From Tetragonia tetragonoides (lineage: Eukaryota > Streptophyta > Magnoliopsida > Caryophyllales > Aizoaceae), in the NCBI GenBank assembly GCA_038025085.1, contig CM076141.1, forward strand, positions 21,027,001 to 21,091,000: a DNA stretch of 64,000 nt. The letters run 5' to 3'. Of the stretch, positions 33,961 to 44,196 are shown one piece after another; position 1 is the first letter of the stretch; every line of letters starts with the position of its first letter. The translations under genes were made by a program, and so were the position numbers. Below the pieces are notes generated by a model that was not told the origin of the DNA, did not search any database, and saw only the letters and a list, made by a program, of their open reading frames with translations.

Positions 33961-35131
33961 CGCGCAGGCCCCCTTCTGTCCCACAACTTTGTTTACAACC
34001 CAAAAACCGTTATTTTAGTTTGTTCGCGGCAAAGACCAGTACCGAGCGCGCGGGAGCAAGTCCCCTTTGGCCCCCCATTTCAAAATTCATCAATTGGTTC
34101 ATCTTACGGTACCAAGTATTATCAGGTAAAACTAACCCAGTTGTTTTACAGGTCCAAAATACACAAGCCCAAGTATGCCCCGACAATACTAAATCACCCG
34201 GAGTGGCCAAATTATTTTAAGAGAAGCCTAGTAGATCCGCTGGCACATTCCCAAATTTTGTATAGGACAGTCAGTTTCCAAAATTATGATAGGACAACCA
34301 GTTTCCAAAATTGTGTCAGTCAATGATCGCTTAAGCTAGTGAGGTTAAACTTTCCTCTTCATTCAAGGTCACTCAATTGTGTCAGTCAATGATCGCTTAA
34401 GCTAGTACGGTTAATTTGTCCTTTTCATTCAAGGCTACTCCATTGGTGTCAGTCAATGATCGCTTAAGCTATTGCGGTTAAACTGTCCTTTTTCTACGAG
34501 GATACTCATTTTGTGTCAGTCAATGATTGCTTTAACTATTGCGGTTATACTGTCCTTTGTCTATTATATGTTTCAGTCAATGATTGCTTAAGTTATTGCA
34601 TTTAAGTTGTCCATATGTTTTAACCATTTTACATCCGTCATTTTGATCGCGCCGTCTCGTTGACCTTTTCGTTTCTCGTGCAAGGACGGAATCTCGGCAT
34701 CCGCCGAGTGGTGCTTAGTCACTGTTTGCTTAGGAAAAAGCATTTATACTATTCACTCTCACCAGTGTTATTTCCCATTTACAGCCGTTATTTTTAATTG
34801 CGTTGTCTCGTCGACTTTTTCGTTTCTCATACAGGGACGGAATCTCGGCACCCGCCGAGCAGTGTAGTATTACTAACCTTTTCATGTACTCTGAATACAT
34901 GTCCCCTGCAGACGTTTAGACTGTCTACGAGCGGTGTCCTATCCTGCAAACCATAACCTTTATTTTTCTTTTCTTCACAGAGATGAAATCTTAGCACGCT
35001 ACGAGCAAGTCCCAACTCAGGTTTGCCTTCATATGCATGCATACTGTACACTCTCACACACCATGTGCACATCAGCGTCCTACATGTCGCCTTCGTAATA
35101 CTTTGATCTTCGCTTTCACTCAAACTCGATC
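33961..35131 (+). other. Non-coding 3' region of element B
   Basis: Lies between the PMD upstream region and the PPT, with no coding frame. It has the minisatellite at 34313-34620 and two copies of a roughly 170-bp unit with GGACGGAATCTCGGCA (about 34640-34860). The same layout is seen in H (39451-40713). Confidence 0.65.
34313..34620 (+). repeat. Tandem repeat, about 66-67 bp unit, five copies, element B
   Basis: Units start GTGTCAGTCAATGAT at 34313, 34379, 34446 and 34513; a fifth, more diverged, starts near 34570. All carry GCTTAAGCTA-like cores. One to two further copies occur in H near 40050-40140. Confidence 0.85.
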
Positions 35132-35145
35132 AAAGTGGGGGCGTC
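35132..35145 (+). other. Polypurine tract of element B
   Basis: AAAGTGGGGG followed by CGTC directly before the 3' LTR. The same tract precedes the H 3' LTR (40700-40709). Confidence 0.7.
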
Positions 35146-35457
35146 TGTAGACACCAAAAAAGCGCCTTCATATTTCTCCGCAAAAGCCCGATGATGAAAG
35201 GAGTAATTTATAAACTTGAATGCTATTTTTGCTTTAATAGGTAAAATAAGGTCTCAGGTTTTTCCTCGACCACTGCTTCATTTCGACCCCATTCAAAAGC
35301 CCCGTTCAAGAGCTTTCCAACAACACCTCTTGTGTCTTTTTCCGACTCCTGGCTGCCAAGTTGCGAAACGGGGGTAAAACTGTCTTTTACCGCAGAAGGG
35401 TAAAACGGTCTTTCCACATTTTAGGAATACTAAAATTCCTCCGAAAATTAAAATTGA

Positions 35458-35485
35458 CTGGATGTCGTCATATGACGACATCCAG
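35458..35485. promoter_or_regulatory. Perfect 28-bp palindrome in U3 of B 3' LTR
   Basis: Each arm reads CTGGATGTCGTCAT, with a TGACG core on the other strand. It lies about 166 bp upstream of the TATA box. Confidence 0.6.
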
Positions 35486-35650
35486 CTGGCAAGCTGGCAA
35501 CCGTCAGCGGCCGTGGGACAACAGTCAGGACCGCTAGTGGTTGTGGGCAGCCCGCTAGCGGCGCTCGCTTGGTCTCCAGGCCAGACATTTTTTAAGCCCA
35601 AGTTCCAAATTTCGGCCTCCCTTCACCCGTCCAACCCTACTTCCTGCGCC

Positions 35651-35658
35651 TATAAATA
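35651..35658 (+). promoter_or_regulatory. LTR TATA box, B 3' LTR
   Basis: TATAAATA in the same context as 13905-13912. Confidence 0.6.
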
Positions 35659-36466
35659 CGATTCTCGACCCTCAATAAAAAACACACAGTCTACAGTTAA
35701 CAACCTCCATTCTCGGTTGAGTAATCCTGAGCTTCTCCCTCTTTCTTCCAAATTTGAGATCTTGCCTTTACTATATTTTCTAAATAGCCTACAGTTCAGG
35801 TACTAACTACTGAGGGGCTCAAATTAAATTAATTGTATAATTGTTTATTTTCTAGTAGTCAGAAAGTAGATATCATGCTAATAACGTCTTTTATTGCTTA
35901 CTAAATATTGTCTTTCCAAGCATGTCTAGCCGTTGTAATGCTCAATTTGTCAATCGAATGCATGTCTAAATAAGGGTCATTAATAAATGTTATGATGCTT
36001 GTGATACTTGTGATGAACCAATTAATAGTCTAAGTCTAGGTTGTTAATCCGGTTTTGCATGGGAATTATGTCTTTAAATTATTAAACAAACTTGAGTTAG
36101 TAGAGGTCGTTATAAGACGGGCAAGTTGGATGCCTAACACCTTCCCACCTCGTACCTTCGCCCCCGAACCTATTATTCTTGGGGACTTATATGTTCCATA
36201 TGAGAGGGAGTCTTTCTAAAAACATAATCAGTTCACTTCTCGCGCTATTGGGTTGTCCCTTCGGTTTTGTCCCTTCGGTTTTGTCCCTTCGATAAAATAC
36301 CGATAGCAGATTTGTGACCTCTTTCATGGTTTTTATTCAATTCAAGTCTTTTCAAATGCTTTTCTAACTCGATGTTCCTTTGAACTTATCTAAACCCCCA
36401 ACTTACAAATTTTCTATAAGGACGTACTCTATGGAAACAGATGGAGAAAAATCCCGGGACCTTACA

Positions 36467-39087
36467 AGTAGTAGAAGGAGCCCTGAGTACTGAACGAGCT
36501 ATAGATCGGCCTGCTGTTGTTAGGCCTCATATCCCGTCCATCATGCACCGGCGCATGCATAGGGGTACCTTCCAAAAACCCCGTCCTAAAGAAGCTCTCC
36601 GTGGCCTGACTAGCAAAATCCATGGCCACATTCTGATATGAAGGCCGAGCTTGAGGCACATCCCATCCAGGAGCATTCGCCGAACCTCCGGTCATAGGAG
36701 TCACAACGGGCCTACTACTAAAAGAAGGCCCCCGCTGGAGAATACATCTCAGGCACTGGAATGTACGGCCTAGAGGGTCCAGGCGCCTCATCAACACGAG
36801 ACCTAGACGCAGCCACAGTAGGAGAACGAGCAACAGACAGCCTGCTCGCCGAAGAGGTCCTCACAGCTGAAGAATGTCGAGGTCCCACAGAAGACGAAGA
36901 CTGTGACATCTGCAAATAATCAAGACCGAAATGTTAGACTAAGCACCCACTTAGCTAAACAACAAAGACAAAAGTGCACTTACACTAGCGGTTCCAGATC
37001 GGGAGCTCTTCCCTCTACCCGTCATCCGATTATACCCTTTCTTCGGCAAAGGGATGAGCTTGATGTCTGCTCCCGTTTCAACTGCAAGAGAAAGACAAAA
37101 GATAGAGTCAACATTCGAAAGCAACACACAAGAAAGCAAGAAGAGATAAAAACTTACCCCCACACAATCATCGGACAAAGGTAAGCCCTCCACGGCCTCT
37201 CCATCAGCAATGTGTAAGGAAAGCTCTTCCACCACACGACCCCCACTCTCACCAATGTACCTCACCACATTTCTCGCAAAGGTCACGCTTGGGGGATGGC
37301 CACGTGGAGCTCTAGAATGGGACCTCTGGGGATCCCGAGGAGCTAAATGATCCGCCTTCAAGACACAAATATTAGTACATTGCACATAAAGCTGAAAAGC
37401 ACAAAATAAGGATTTTACCTCAGAGGTGAGGTCCGACATCAAGCGACCCAAGCAATAGGTTAGATACACAACCGTACGGTCCAAACCAGTAAACTCCGGC
37501 TCAAGGAACTGTAGGTCGCCGCTCCCCGAGTCACGACCCCCAAGTCATCCACGCTCAGACTGCCAAGGTAGAACATGGTCATGGGGGGTCCTCCGGAACC
37601 AAATGCCCTCCCAAGGTAGGATGAACCAACCAAGTCAAGCGGTCTCCAAGATACCACTCGAAGCTGTATGGCCCCTCAAAAACCACCCGCAAGGTGGATA
37701 CCCTAAAGGACTCAGTGGTAATATGGGTCGGGATCCCGGGAATACCGTCAAAGGCAGTCCACGACACCTGCATATTACAAGGGCAAAGTTCATTCACATC
37801 AAATTAACCAAAAAATATATATACGCAAGTAAGCCAAAGGCAACGTACCTCGGACACAGGATGACTCTCGAAGGGAAAATCCTCATACCAGGGCGGTGAG
37901 GACCAAAAGGCGGAAAATACTCAAAGAACCACAACTTCCATACAAGCATAGACAATCAGATACGGCTCTACCGCAAGTGACGCGAATGAAAAAATAAATG
38001 ATATATGCCTACTTCCAATATCCTCCATGGACCATTGATAGACGCTCTCCAACTCGTCAGCTTGGGCCTACAAGCCTGACGACACCATCTTACCAAGGAT
38101 GCGTATGCAGGAGCACCAAAGTTGTACTCATGTACTCGACACAAGTCGTCCAAACATGTCAGGAATTCAACCTGACATACACTCTTCTTCTGGGCGAAGA
38201 TGGTCGCCCCCAACAGATAAGCCAAGAAAATGCGAGCTTGCTGCTCCTCAGTGAGTCCCTGCTCCGCTAAAGCTGCCCATAACCTCGGCAAGGAAACTCG
38301 GTCCTCGCCAAAGTGGACAAATACAGGCCCATAGAGCTCAAGCAACCTATCAGCCTGCCAGTGATAGCTCGCGTCATACCGTATAGGACGCCCTCTAATG
38401 GACAAGCCCGTCAATACAGCGAACTGATAAGGGGTAGGAAACATGTCTCCCACAAGCATATGGAAAGTGTTCGTAGTGGGCCAAAACCTCTCCAACAACC
38501 CATAGGAAACTATCCTAGTATCCCCAGAGTGACAGGCTGGGATAACCGACAGGAAGTACTCAAAGCCAGAAACCCGATCTATCCCCCTAGCCCCCTAAAT
38601 AAATGTGTCCAACATCATGGCCCAGTCCAAAGTAGACCCATGAGCCTGCAAACGAGTACCAGCACCATAGCCTACAAACAAAAAAATTCTCAACACCCCA
38701 TATACTAAAAACACAGCCCCAAATAATTCCACACAGGTATTATATACAGCTGACCACCAATCCAGTATAATCCCAATTTGTTCGTGTGCGGAAGCACTAA
38801 CAGTTCAAATTTTCAGTACAAAATAAATAAACTGAACAGAACAAAAAAAGTCAAGAATGTACCAACTGAGGGTTAGACAGATGACTCTATCTGTCCAGCA
38901 GCAGAACACTCCGATCCCAAACCCCATCTCGGCGCCAGTCTATATGCATAAATGAGTCCTGGTACAGAACAGCCCCATCTGCATGTCGAGGGAGGGGTAC
39001 CCTAGAAGATGGGAGCCCAGTGAGAAAGAGGTCGAGGTTTTCCTCCTCCTCGCCCATAAGACGCTTCCCTTTATCTTTGGGAGCCAT
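36467..39087 (-). pseudogene. PMD-like accessory gene of H, main part (3' end at 13256-13334)
   Basis: Exons on the minus strand: 38863-39087, 38013-38645, 37849-37934, 37419-37767, 37158-37355, 36984-37081, and exon 7 as 36467-36909 continued at 13256-13334. Element B sits inside exon 7 with TSD AGTAG. Exon 2 is open and carries LLERFWPTTNTFHMLVGDMF, RARIFLAYLLGATIFAQ and GPWRILE. Exon 3 has lost about 70 bp and its acceptor AG. Exon 1 has a Gln-to-TAG change near its end (about 38889), and exon 7 has a frame shift near 36735. The tail at 13256 ends in an acidic stretch as in the other copies. The protein is antisense-coded relative to H. Confidence 0.82.
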
Positions 39088-39450
39088 AGGAGAAGAATTG
39101 AAGTTTTCTCTCTCTACAAATGGAAATTTCAAGTTTCAGATTCGCAAGAATCAAGTACCCATCCAACAATGCAACCCAAAATTTAGCAACTAGGCGGAAA
39201 AATAAACAAGTTCAAGACAAAAAGCAAGGAATTTGGTCAAGAATCGACTTACCATGAAGAAGTTGAGGAGCAAGTGAAGCTCTCGACCAAGAAGACGAAC
39301 TTGAAGAACAAGGGAAGCAAAAAAAAAAAAAAAAAATTAAAAAACGCGAGAAAAATCGCGACAAACTGATTTGGTCTGCTCCAAGTGTGCGCCTCTAGAG
39401 GCTCTCGCAAAGAGGCCCAGCGCCGCTAGCGGCCCTGAGTGGCCTGCACG
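39088..39450 (-). promoter_or_regulatory. Upstream region of the H PMD gene
   Basis: Leader intron donor (minus strand ATG|GTAAGTCG near 39251), a run of about 18 A at 39320, and a perfect GCCGCTAGCGGC at 39422-39433. Confidence 0.55.
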
Positions 39451-40713
39451 CGTGGGCCCAGCTGCCCCATGACTTTGTTTTCCAGCCTAAAAACCGTTAT
39501 TTCGCACAGTTTGTTCGCGGTAAAGAGTTGTATCGAGCGCGCATGAGGAAGTCCCTTTCGCCAGCCAATTAAAAATACAACAGTTGGTCCACCCTACGGT
39601 ACACAGTATTATCAGGTAAAAACTAACCCTTTTATTTTGCAGGTCCCAAATAGACAAACCCAGGTATTTTCCGATAATTTTAGTCACCCGCAGTGGTCAC
39701 CAGCCAATCTCTTTTTTAGGACACCCAATTTTCCTAAATTATTGTTAGGACACCCAGTGTTCATTATTTTTTGGATAGCCAGTTTTCCTAAATTATTATT
39801 GGGGACATCCAGGGTCCATTATTTTTTTTAGGATAGCCAGTTTTCCTAAAATTATTTTGGGGACAGCTAGTGTTCATTAATTTTACAAGACAGCCAGTTT
39901 TCTAAATTATTATTGGGGAAAGCTAGTGTCCGTTATTTTTTTAGGACAGCCAGTTTTCTAAAACTATTATTGGGACAGCCAGTGTCCATTATTTTTTAGG
40001 GTAGTCGATTTCCTAAATTATATTTTAACAGCCAGTGTTCATTTTATGGGTCAGTCAATGATCACTTGTGCGATTATACTGTCCTTTGTTTTTTTATATG
40101 TTTCAGTCAATGATTGCTTAAACTGTTGCATTTAAACTGTCCATATATTTTAACCATTTTACAACCGTCATTTTGATCGCGTTGTCTCGTCGACCTTTTC
40201 GTTTCTCGTGAAGGGACGGAATCTCGGCACCCGCCGAGTGGTGATTAGTCACTATTTGCTTAGAATAAAGTATTTATACTATTCACTCTCAAATATTTTA
40301 ATCATTTTCCAGCCGTCATTTTGACAGCGCTGTCTCATCCACATTTTAGTTTCTTGTGTAGGGACGAAATCTCGGCACCTGCCGAGCGGTGTTTAGCGAC
40401 TGTTTGCTGAAGCACAATACATTGATCATTCTCAAAGTGTTACTAACCTTTTACTTTACTCTGAATATAGGTCCCCTGCAGGCATTCATACCATCCCGAG
40501 CGATGTTTGTCCTGCCAACCATAACCTTTATTTTTCTTGTGTTCAGAGAGATTAAATCTTAGCACGCTACGAGCATGTCCCAACTCAGGTTTGTCTTCAT
40601 ATGCATGCATACTGTACACCCTCATACACCATGTGCACATCAGCATCCTGCATGTCGCCTTCGGAATACTTTGATCTTCACTTTTACTCAAGCTCGATCA
40701 AAGTGGGGGCTTC
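39451..40713 (+). other. Non-coding 3' region of H with tandem repeats and PPT
   Basis: No coding frame. Units of about 55-65 bp with GACAGCCAGTTTTC and AGTGTCCATTATTTTTT repeat from about 39715 to 40050, followed by a GTCAGTCAATGAT stretch and two copies of the GGACGGAATCTCGGCA unit (about 40160-40400). It ends in AAAGTGGGGG before the LTR. Confidence 0.65.
39715..40050 (+). repeat. Tandem repeat, about 55-65 bp unit, 3' region of H
   Basis: Five to six imperfect units alternating GACAGCCAGTTTTCCTAAATT and TGTCCATTATTTTTT blocks. In B only one or two such units remain (34260-34310). Confidence 0.75.
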
Positions 40714-41988
40714 TTTAGACGGCAAAAAAGCGCCTTCAGATTTCCTCGCAAAAGCCCGATGATGAAGGGAGTAATTTATAAACTTGAATGCTATTTTTGC
40801 TTTAATAGGTAAAATAAAGTCTCAAGTTTTTCTTTGATCACTCCTTATTCAGATCAAGTTCAAAAGCCCCGTTCAAGAGCTTTCCAATGAGACCTCTCGT
40901 GTCTTTTTCCGACTTTCGGTTGCCAAGTTGCTAACCGGGTGTAAAACAGTCTTTTATCGCGAAAGGGTAAAACGGTCTTTTACTATTTTTGGAATGCTAA
41001 AATTCCTCCGAAAATTAAAAATAGACTGGATGTCTTCATTATGACGATATCCAGCTAGCAAGCTCACAGCCGCCAGCGGCGCTGGAATCACATCCAGCAC
41101 CTTTAGCGGCTGTGGTCAGCGGCGCTCGCCTGGGGCGCTAGCGACTGAGGCCAGCGGCGCTCGCTGGGTCTCCAGGCGCTTCTTTTGTTAAGCCCAAAAT
41201 CTTATTTTCGGCCATCTCTCCACCCGTCCAACCCTATTTCCTTCCCAATTAATATAACCCTTGACCCTCAGTTCAAAACACACAGTCTACAGTTTACAAC
41301 CTCTATTCTCAGGAGTATTAACACTGAGCTTGTCTTTACTATTTTTGCTAAATAGCCTACAGTTCAGGTACTAACTCCTGAGTGCTCAAATTAAATTAAT
41401 TGCTTAAGTGTTTGTTTTCCAGTAGTCAAAATGAAAATAACATCTTTTATTACTTACTAAATATTGTCTTTCAAAGCTTGTCTAGTCGTTCTAATGCTTA
41501 ATTGGCCAATCGAATGCATATCTAAACAAGGGTCATTAATAAAAGTTGAGATTCTTGTGATGAACAAATTAATAGTCTAAGTCTAGGTTATTAATCCAGT
41601 TTGTGTGGGAATTATGTCTTTCAATTATTTAGCAAACTTGAGTTAGTAGAGGCCGTCATAAAACGGGCGAGTTGGGTGCCTAACACCTTCCCACCTCGTA
41701 CCTTCAACCCCGAACCCTTTATTCTTGGGTACTCATATTTTTCTATATTAGCGGGATTGTTTCTAAAAACATGATTAGTTCACTTTTCGCGCTATTGGGT
41801 TGTCCCTTCGGTTTGTCCCTTCGATAAAACGCTGATAGCAGTTTTGTGACCTCTTTCATGGTTTTTATTCAATTCAAGTCTTTACCAAAGCTTTTCTAAC
41901 TCGATGGTCCCTTGTACTTATCTAAACCCTCAGCATACAAATTTTCTATAAGGACGCACTCCGTGGCGAGAAATCCCGGGTCCTTACA
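40714..41988 (+). repeat. 3' LTR of H
   Basis: 1275 bp, starts TTTAGACGGC (TG to TT) and ends GGTCCTTACA. The U3 palindrome at 41026-41054 is eroded and the GC-rich palindromes near 41070-41160 are degenerate, which fits H being older than A and B. Confidence 0.88.
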
Positions 41989-43193
41989 GCGATGCACCAC
42001 TACCAAACAAAACAAAAGTTGGTTGAGAGTTAACGAGAAAAGTACCAGCGATCACATTCGGGTTCGCCTCAGCTTCATTGCGGTTCAGCACATAAACCCT
42101 TCCATTCACCCCTCTATTTTTGTTGTTGTTGTTGTTGTTTGGCGCGGGGTTGTTAGGTGCGGGAACTAGTGCTTGATTATTCGCAGTAGGAGCAGCAGTA
42201 TTGTTGCGGTTGTTGTTGTTGTAACCTCCATTTCCACGGTAGTTACCACCATTTCCGTGATTACCATTTCCATTTCCACCACGATTGTAGTTGTTATCGC
42301 GATTCTGACCATTGCAGTTCTTTCCACGACTCCATTATTCCGAACCTTTGTGACCAGGTTTTTTGCACTCGTAGCATTGAAGTACGTTGCCACGACAGTT
42401 CTTGCCACGATGTGTCTTGTTTCAGCGACTACAAGACGTATTCCTCCTAGCTAAGATCGTAGCCCTATGACTATTCGAGTCACGATTCATGTTCTCGTTG
42501 TTGTTCTGATTACCACATTAGTTGATGTTGGGCCTAGACCTCTTATCTGCGCCATTCGAGTGAGAAGAACATCCTTCGTCACGCTTATGCTTACAAAGCA
42601 GCGAATCACGACGCTCTACAACACGTTCCTGGTTCAAGGCATTCTCGTAAGATCCTTGGAATGTCAGTGAGTTTCCCATGAGAAAACGCTGAATATCTTA
42701 GTTCAGACCATCCTCGAACCTTTTGACACGCTCCGCTTCGGTCGCCACCAAGTTAGGTGCAAAAGCAGTAAGCTCGTTGAATTTAGTTGCGTACTCAGCG
42801 ACAGACAGGTTTCCTTCGTAAATGTTCTCGAATTCTGGTTGCTTCTGACGAAGAATATCTCTAGGACAAAATCTCTCACGAATGGACTCCTTGAATTCGT
42901 CTCATCCGTACTCTTCAATGACGAGCAGATCAGTGCCCACATCGCTCCACCACTTATTCGCTTCACCCTTAAGGTAGTAAGTAGCGGTGTTGACCTTCAT
43001 GTTATTGGGCCGACTAGTCGCCCTAAACAGTTTCTCAAACTCAATAATCCAGTTTTCCAACTTGGTTGGTCAAAGCCACCCTCAAACGTCGGAGGCTTGA
43101 GTCATCAAAATCCTTAAAGTTGCGCGTCTCAAGATTCAGTGCGTTGTGGTCTTATTCCCGACGCGTGATATGCTCAACCACATTGGTTGCCAT
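41989..43193 (-). pseudogene. gag of gypsy element E (cut by H)
   Basis: Likely start ATG at 43193. The segment near 42900-42720 reads IRERFCPRDILRQKQPEFEN and VAEYATKFNELTAFAPNLV, a retrotransposon gag (PF03732-type) signature. A knuckle CYECKKPGHKGSE lies near 42380. An Asn/Gly-rich tail follows, with (GTT)n on the plus strand at 42120-42140. There are several stops and a frame break near 43050. It resembles the gag of F (48892-49702) in style. The rest of E lies beyond H on the left or is lost. Confidence 0.75.
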
Positions 43194-43888
43194 TATAACA
43201 ATCTGAGACATAAAAGGGCAATGGTTGATTACCATTTCAGCTACGTTTGCACATTTGACCCAAATCGAGGTCTAACTGAGAGATATAGGTTGTTATTGAA
43301 ACCTATCTCTTGACATTTAGAAAATAGCATATAAGTTTCAATGATCGACCTTACATTGTAGGTCTAAGCAACATACTTGCTTTGAATAGTTCTCAGTTCT
43401 CATGCATAATAGTTTGATATGAGGTAACACATTAGACACATTGGTCTCACGCAATTAATAGGCAATAACATGCACAATGCACACATCAAGGCTCCATACT
43501 ATTTTAGTAGGGCAATAAACAATGACATTTGATTGCATACAATACATGCTTAGCCTTTGGTTCACAATTGATATGATAAAAAAATTAAATTCCATAACTC
43601 CGATATGGATTTCCCATCATGTCTAGGCAATAACGAGATAGCATTTTGAAGCTATTAGTTAACCATCAAATTATGTAACAAAGACGATCATATGAAACAA
43701 ATTCTTAACGACATTCATATAAGCAAATGAAATAGTTTTTGTAATGAGACAAATTGCAAAATAAATAGCAATTCGAATATTTGTTGCCTATGCAACTACA
43801 CCAACATCAATTTTGACCGCGCAGGATCATCACAATAACTAAAAGTTCAATATAACTCAAATAAAACTACTAAAGCAATCACTTAACT
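43194..43888. other. AT-rich stretch right of the E gag
   Basis: No LTR end, PBS or protein motif recognised. It may be the E leader or old degraded sequence. Confidence 0.35.
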
Positions 43889-44196
43889 CTATTTGACACT
43901 CGAAAGATTCTGCTTCGAGCTAGGGGGCTTATCATGATCATCCTTCCTCCTAGGCTTCACCTCTTTACAAGGCGTGTACTGGTAGACATAACCACCAACC
44001 TTCTGGGGCATGAATTCCTTCTCAAAATCATTCGCGTGTTTGCGCTTCTTGGTCCAGCAATACTTACACATGCCCCTCGGAGCAGGCACTAGCACGTGAT
44101 TCACCTTCCATTCGAATTCAGACAGACATAGCTTGGACACGACACCCTTAAAGCAGAGAGCCCATCTCACACCTTCCCCATATTTCTTCTCGTGTA
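43889..44196 (-). CDS. Unrecognised open frame, about 100 codons, interrupted at its 5' side by element G
   Basis: The minus-strand frame contains KLCLSEFEWKVNHVL, RGMCKYCWTKKRKHANDFEK and GGYVYQYTPCKEVKPRRKDD, with a Lys/Ser-rich tail and a stop at 43889. The CKYC pair and basic patches suggest a metal- or nucleic-acid-binding tail, but I recognise no family. Its upstream side enters the G LTR at 44196, so the original start is missing. It could be a fragment of a host gene or of an old element. Confidence 0.3.

Larger units (their letters stand above)
13335..36466 (+). mobile_element. Element B: Tat/Ogre-type gypsy element with RT, inserted in the H PMD gene
   Basis: Bounded by TGTAGACGCC at 13335 and CCTTACA at 36466, with TSD AGTAG on both sides (13330-13334, 36467-36471). 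Order: truncated 5' LTR, RT, RNase H, second RNase H, integrase, antisense DUF7745-like gene, LINE insertion, antisense PMD gene, non-coding repeats, PPT, 3' LTR. The 3' half of the 5' LTR, the primer-binding site, gag, protease and the start of RT are missing, so the LTR is fused to RT near 14212. Without the LINE and copia the element is about 11 kb. Confidence 0.9.
35146..36466 (+). repeat. 3' LTR of element B
   Basis: 1321 bp, TGTAGACACC to CCTTACA. The U3 has a perfect 28-bp palindrome (35458-35485) and a one-mismatch GCCGCTAGCGGC copy near 35551, with TATAAATA at 35651-35658. It also has a short triplication of TTGTCCCTTCGG near 36255-36295. It is followed by TSD AGTAG. Confidence 0.92.
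1..41988 (+). mobile_element. Element H: Tat/Ogre-type gypsy LTR element, 3' part, host to A and B
   Basis: H is the outermost Tat-type copy, and its left part lies outside the window. Its pieces are: the start of an antisense DUF7745-like gene (1-91), an intergenic stretch (92-189 and 12877-13255), the antisense PMD gene (13256-13334 plus 36467-39087), a non-coding 3' region and the 3' LTR (40714-41988). The order matches the intact order seen in C and B. H is interrupted by A and by B, each with a 5-bp TSD, so removing them rejoins H cleanly. What lies right of its LTR is an unrelated gypsy gag (E), so H probably inserted into E. The H 5' LTR, gag and pol cannot be seen. Confidence 0.85.

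Noticed and set aside
34313..34620. Regular repeats spaced like a CRISPR array
   Set aside because: Units are head-to-tail copies of the whole 66-67 bp without unique spacers, in plant LTR-element DNA.
31163..39087. PMD genes as ordinary host genes
   Set aside because: Their position inside LTR-bounded elements, at the same place in four copies, shows that they travel with the element; all visible copies are also broken.
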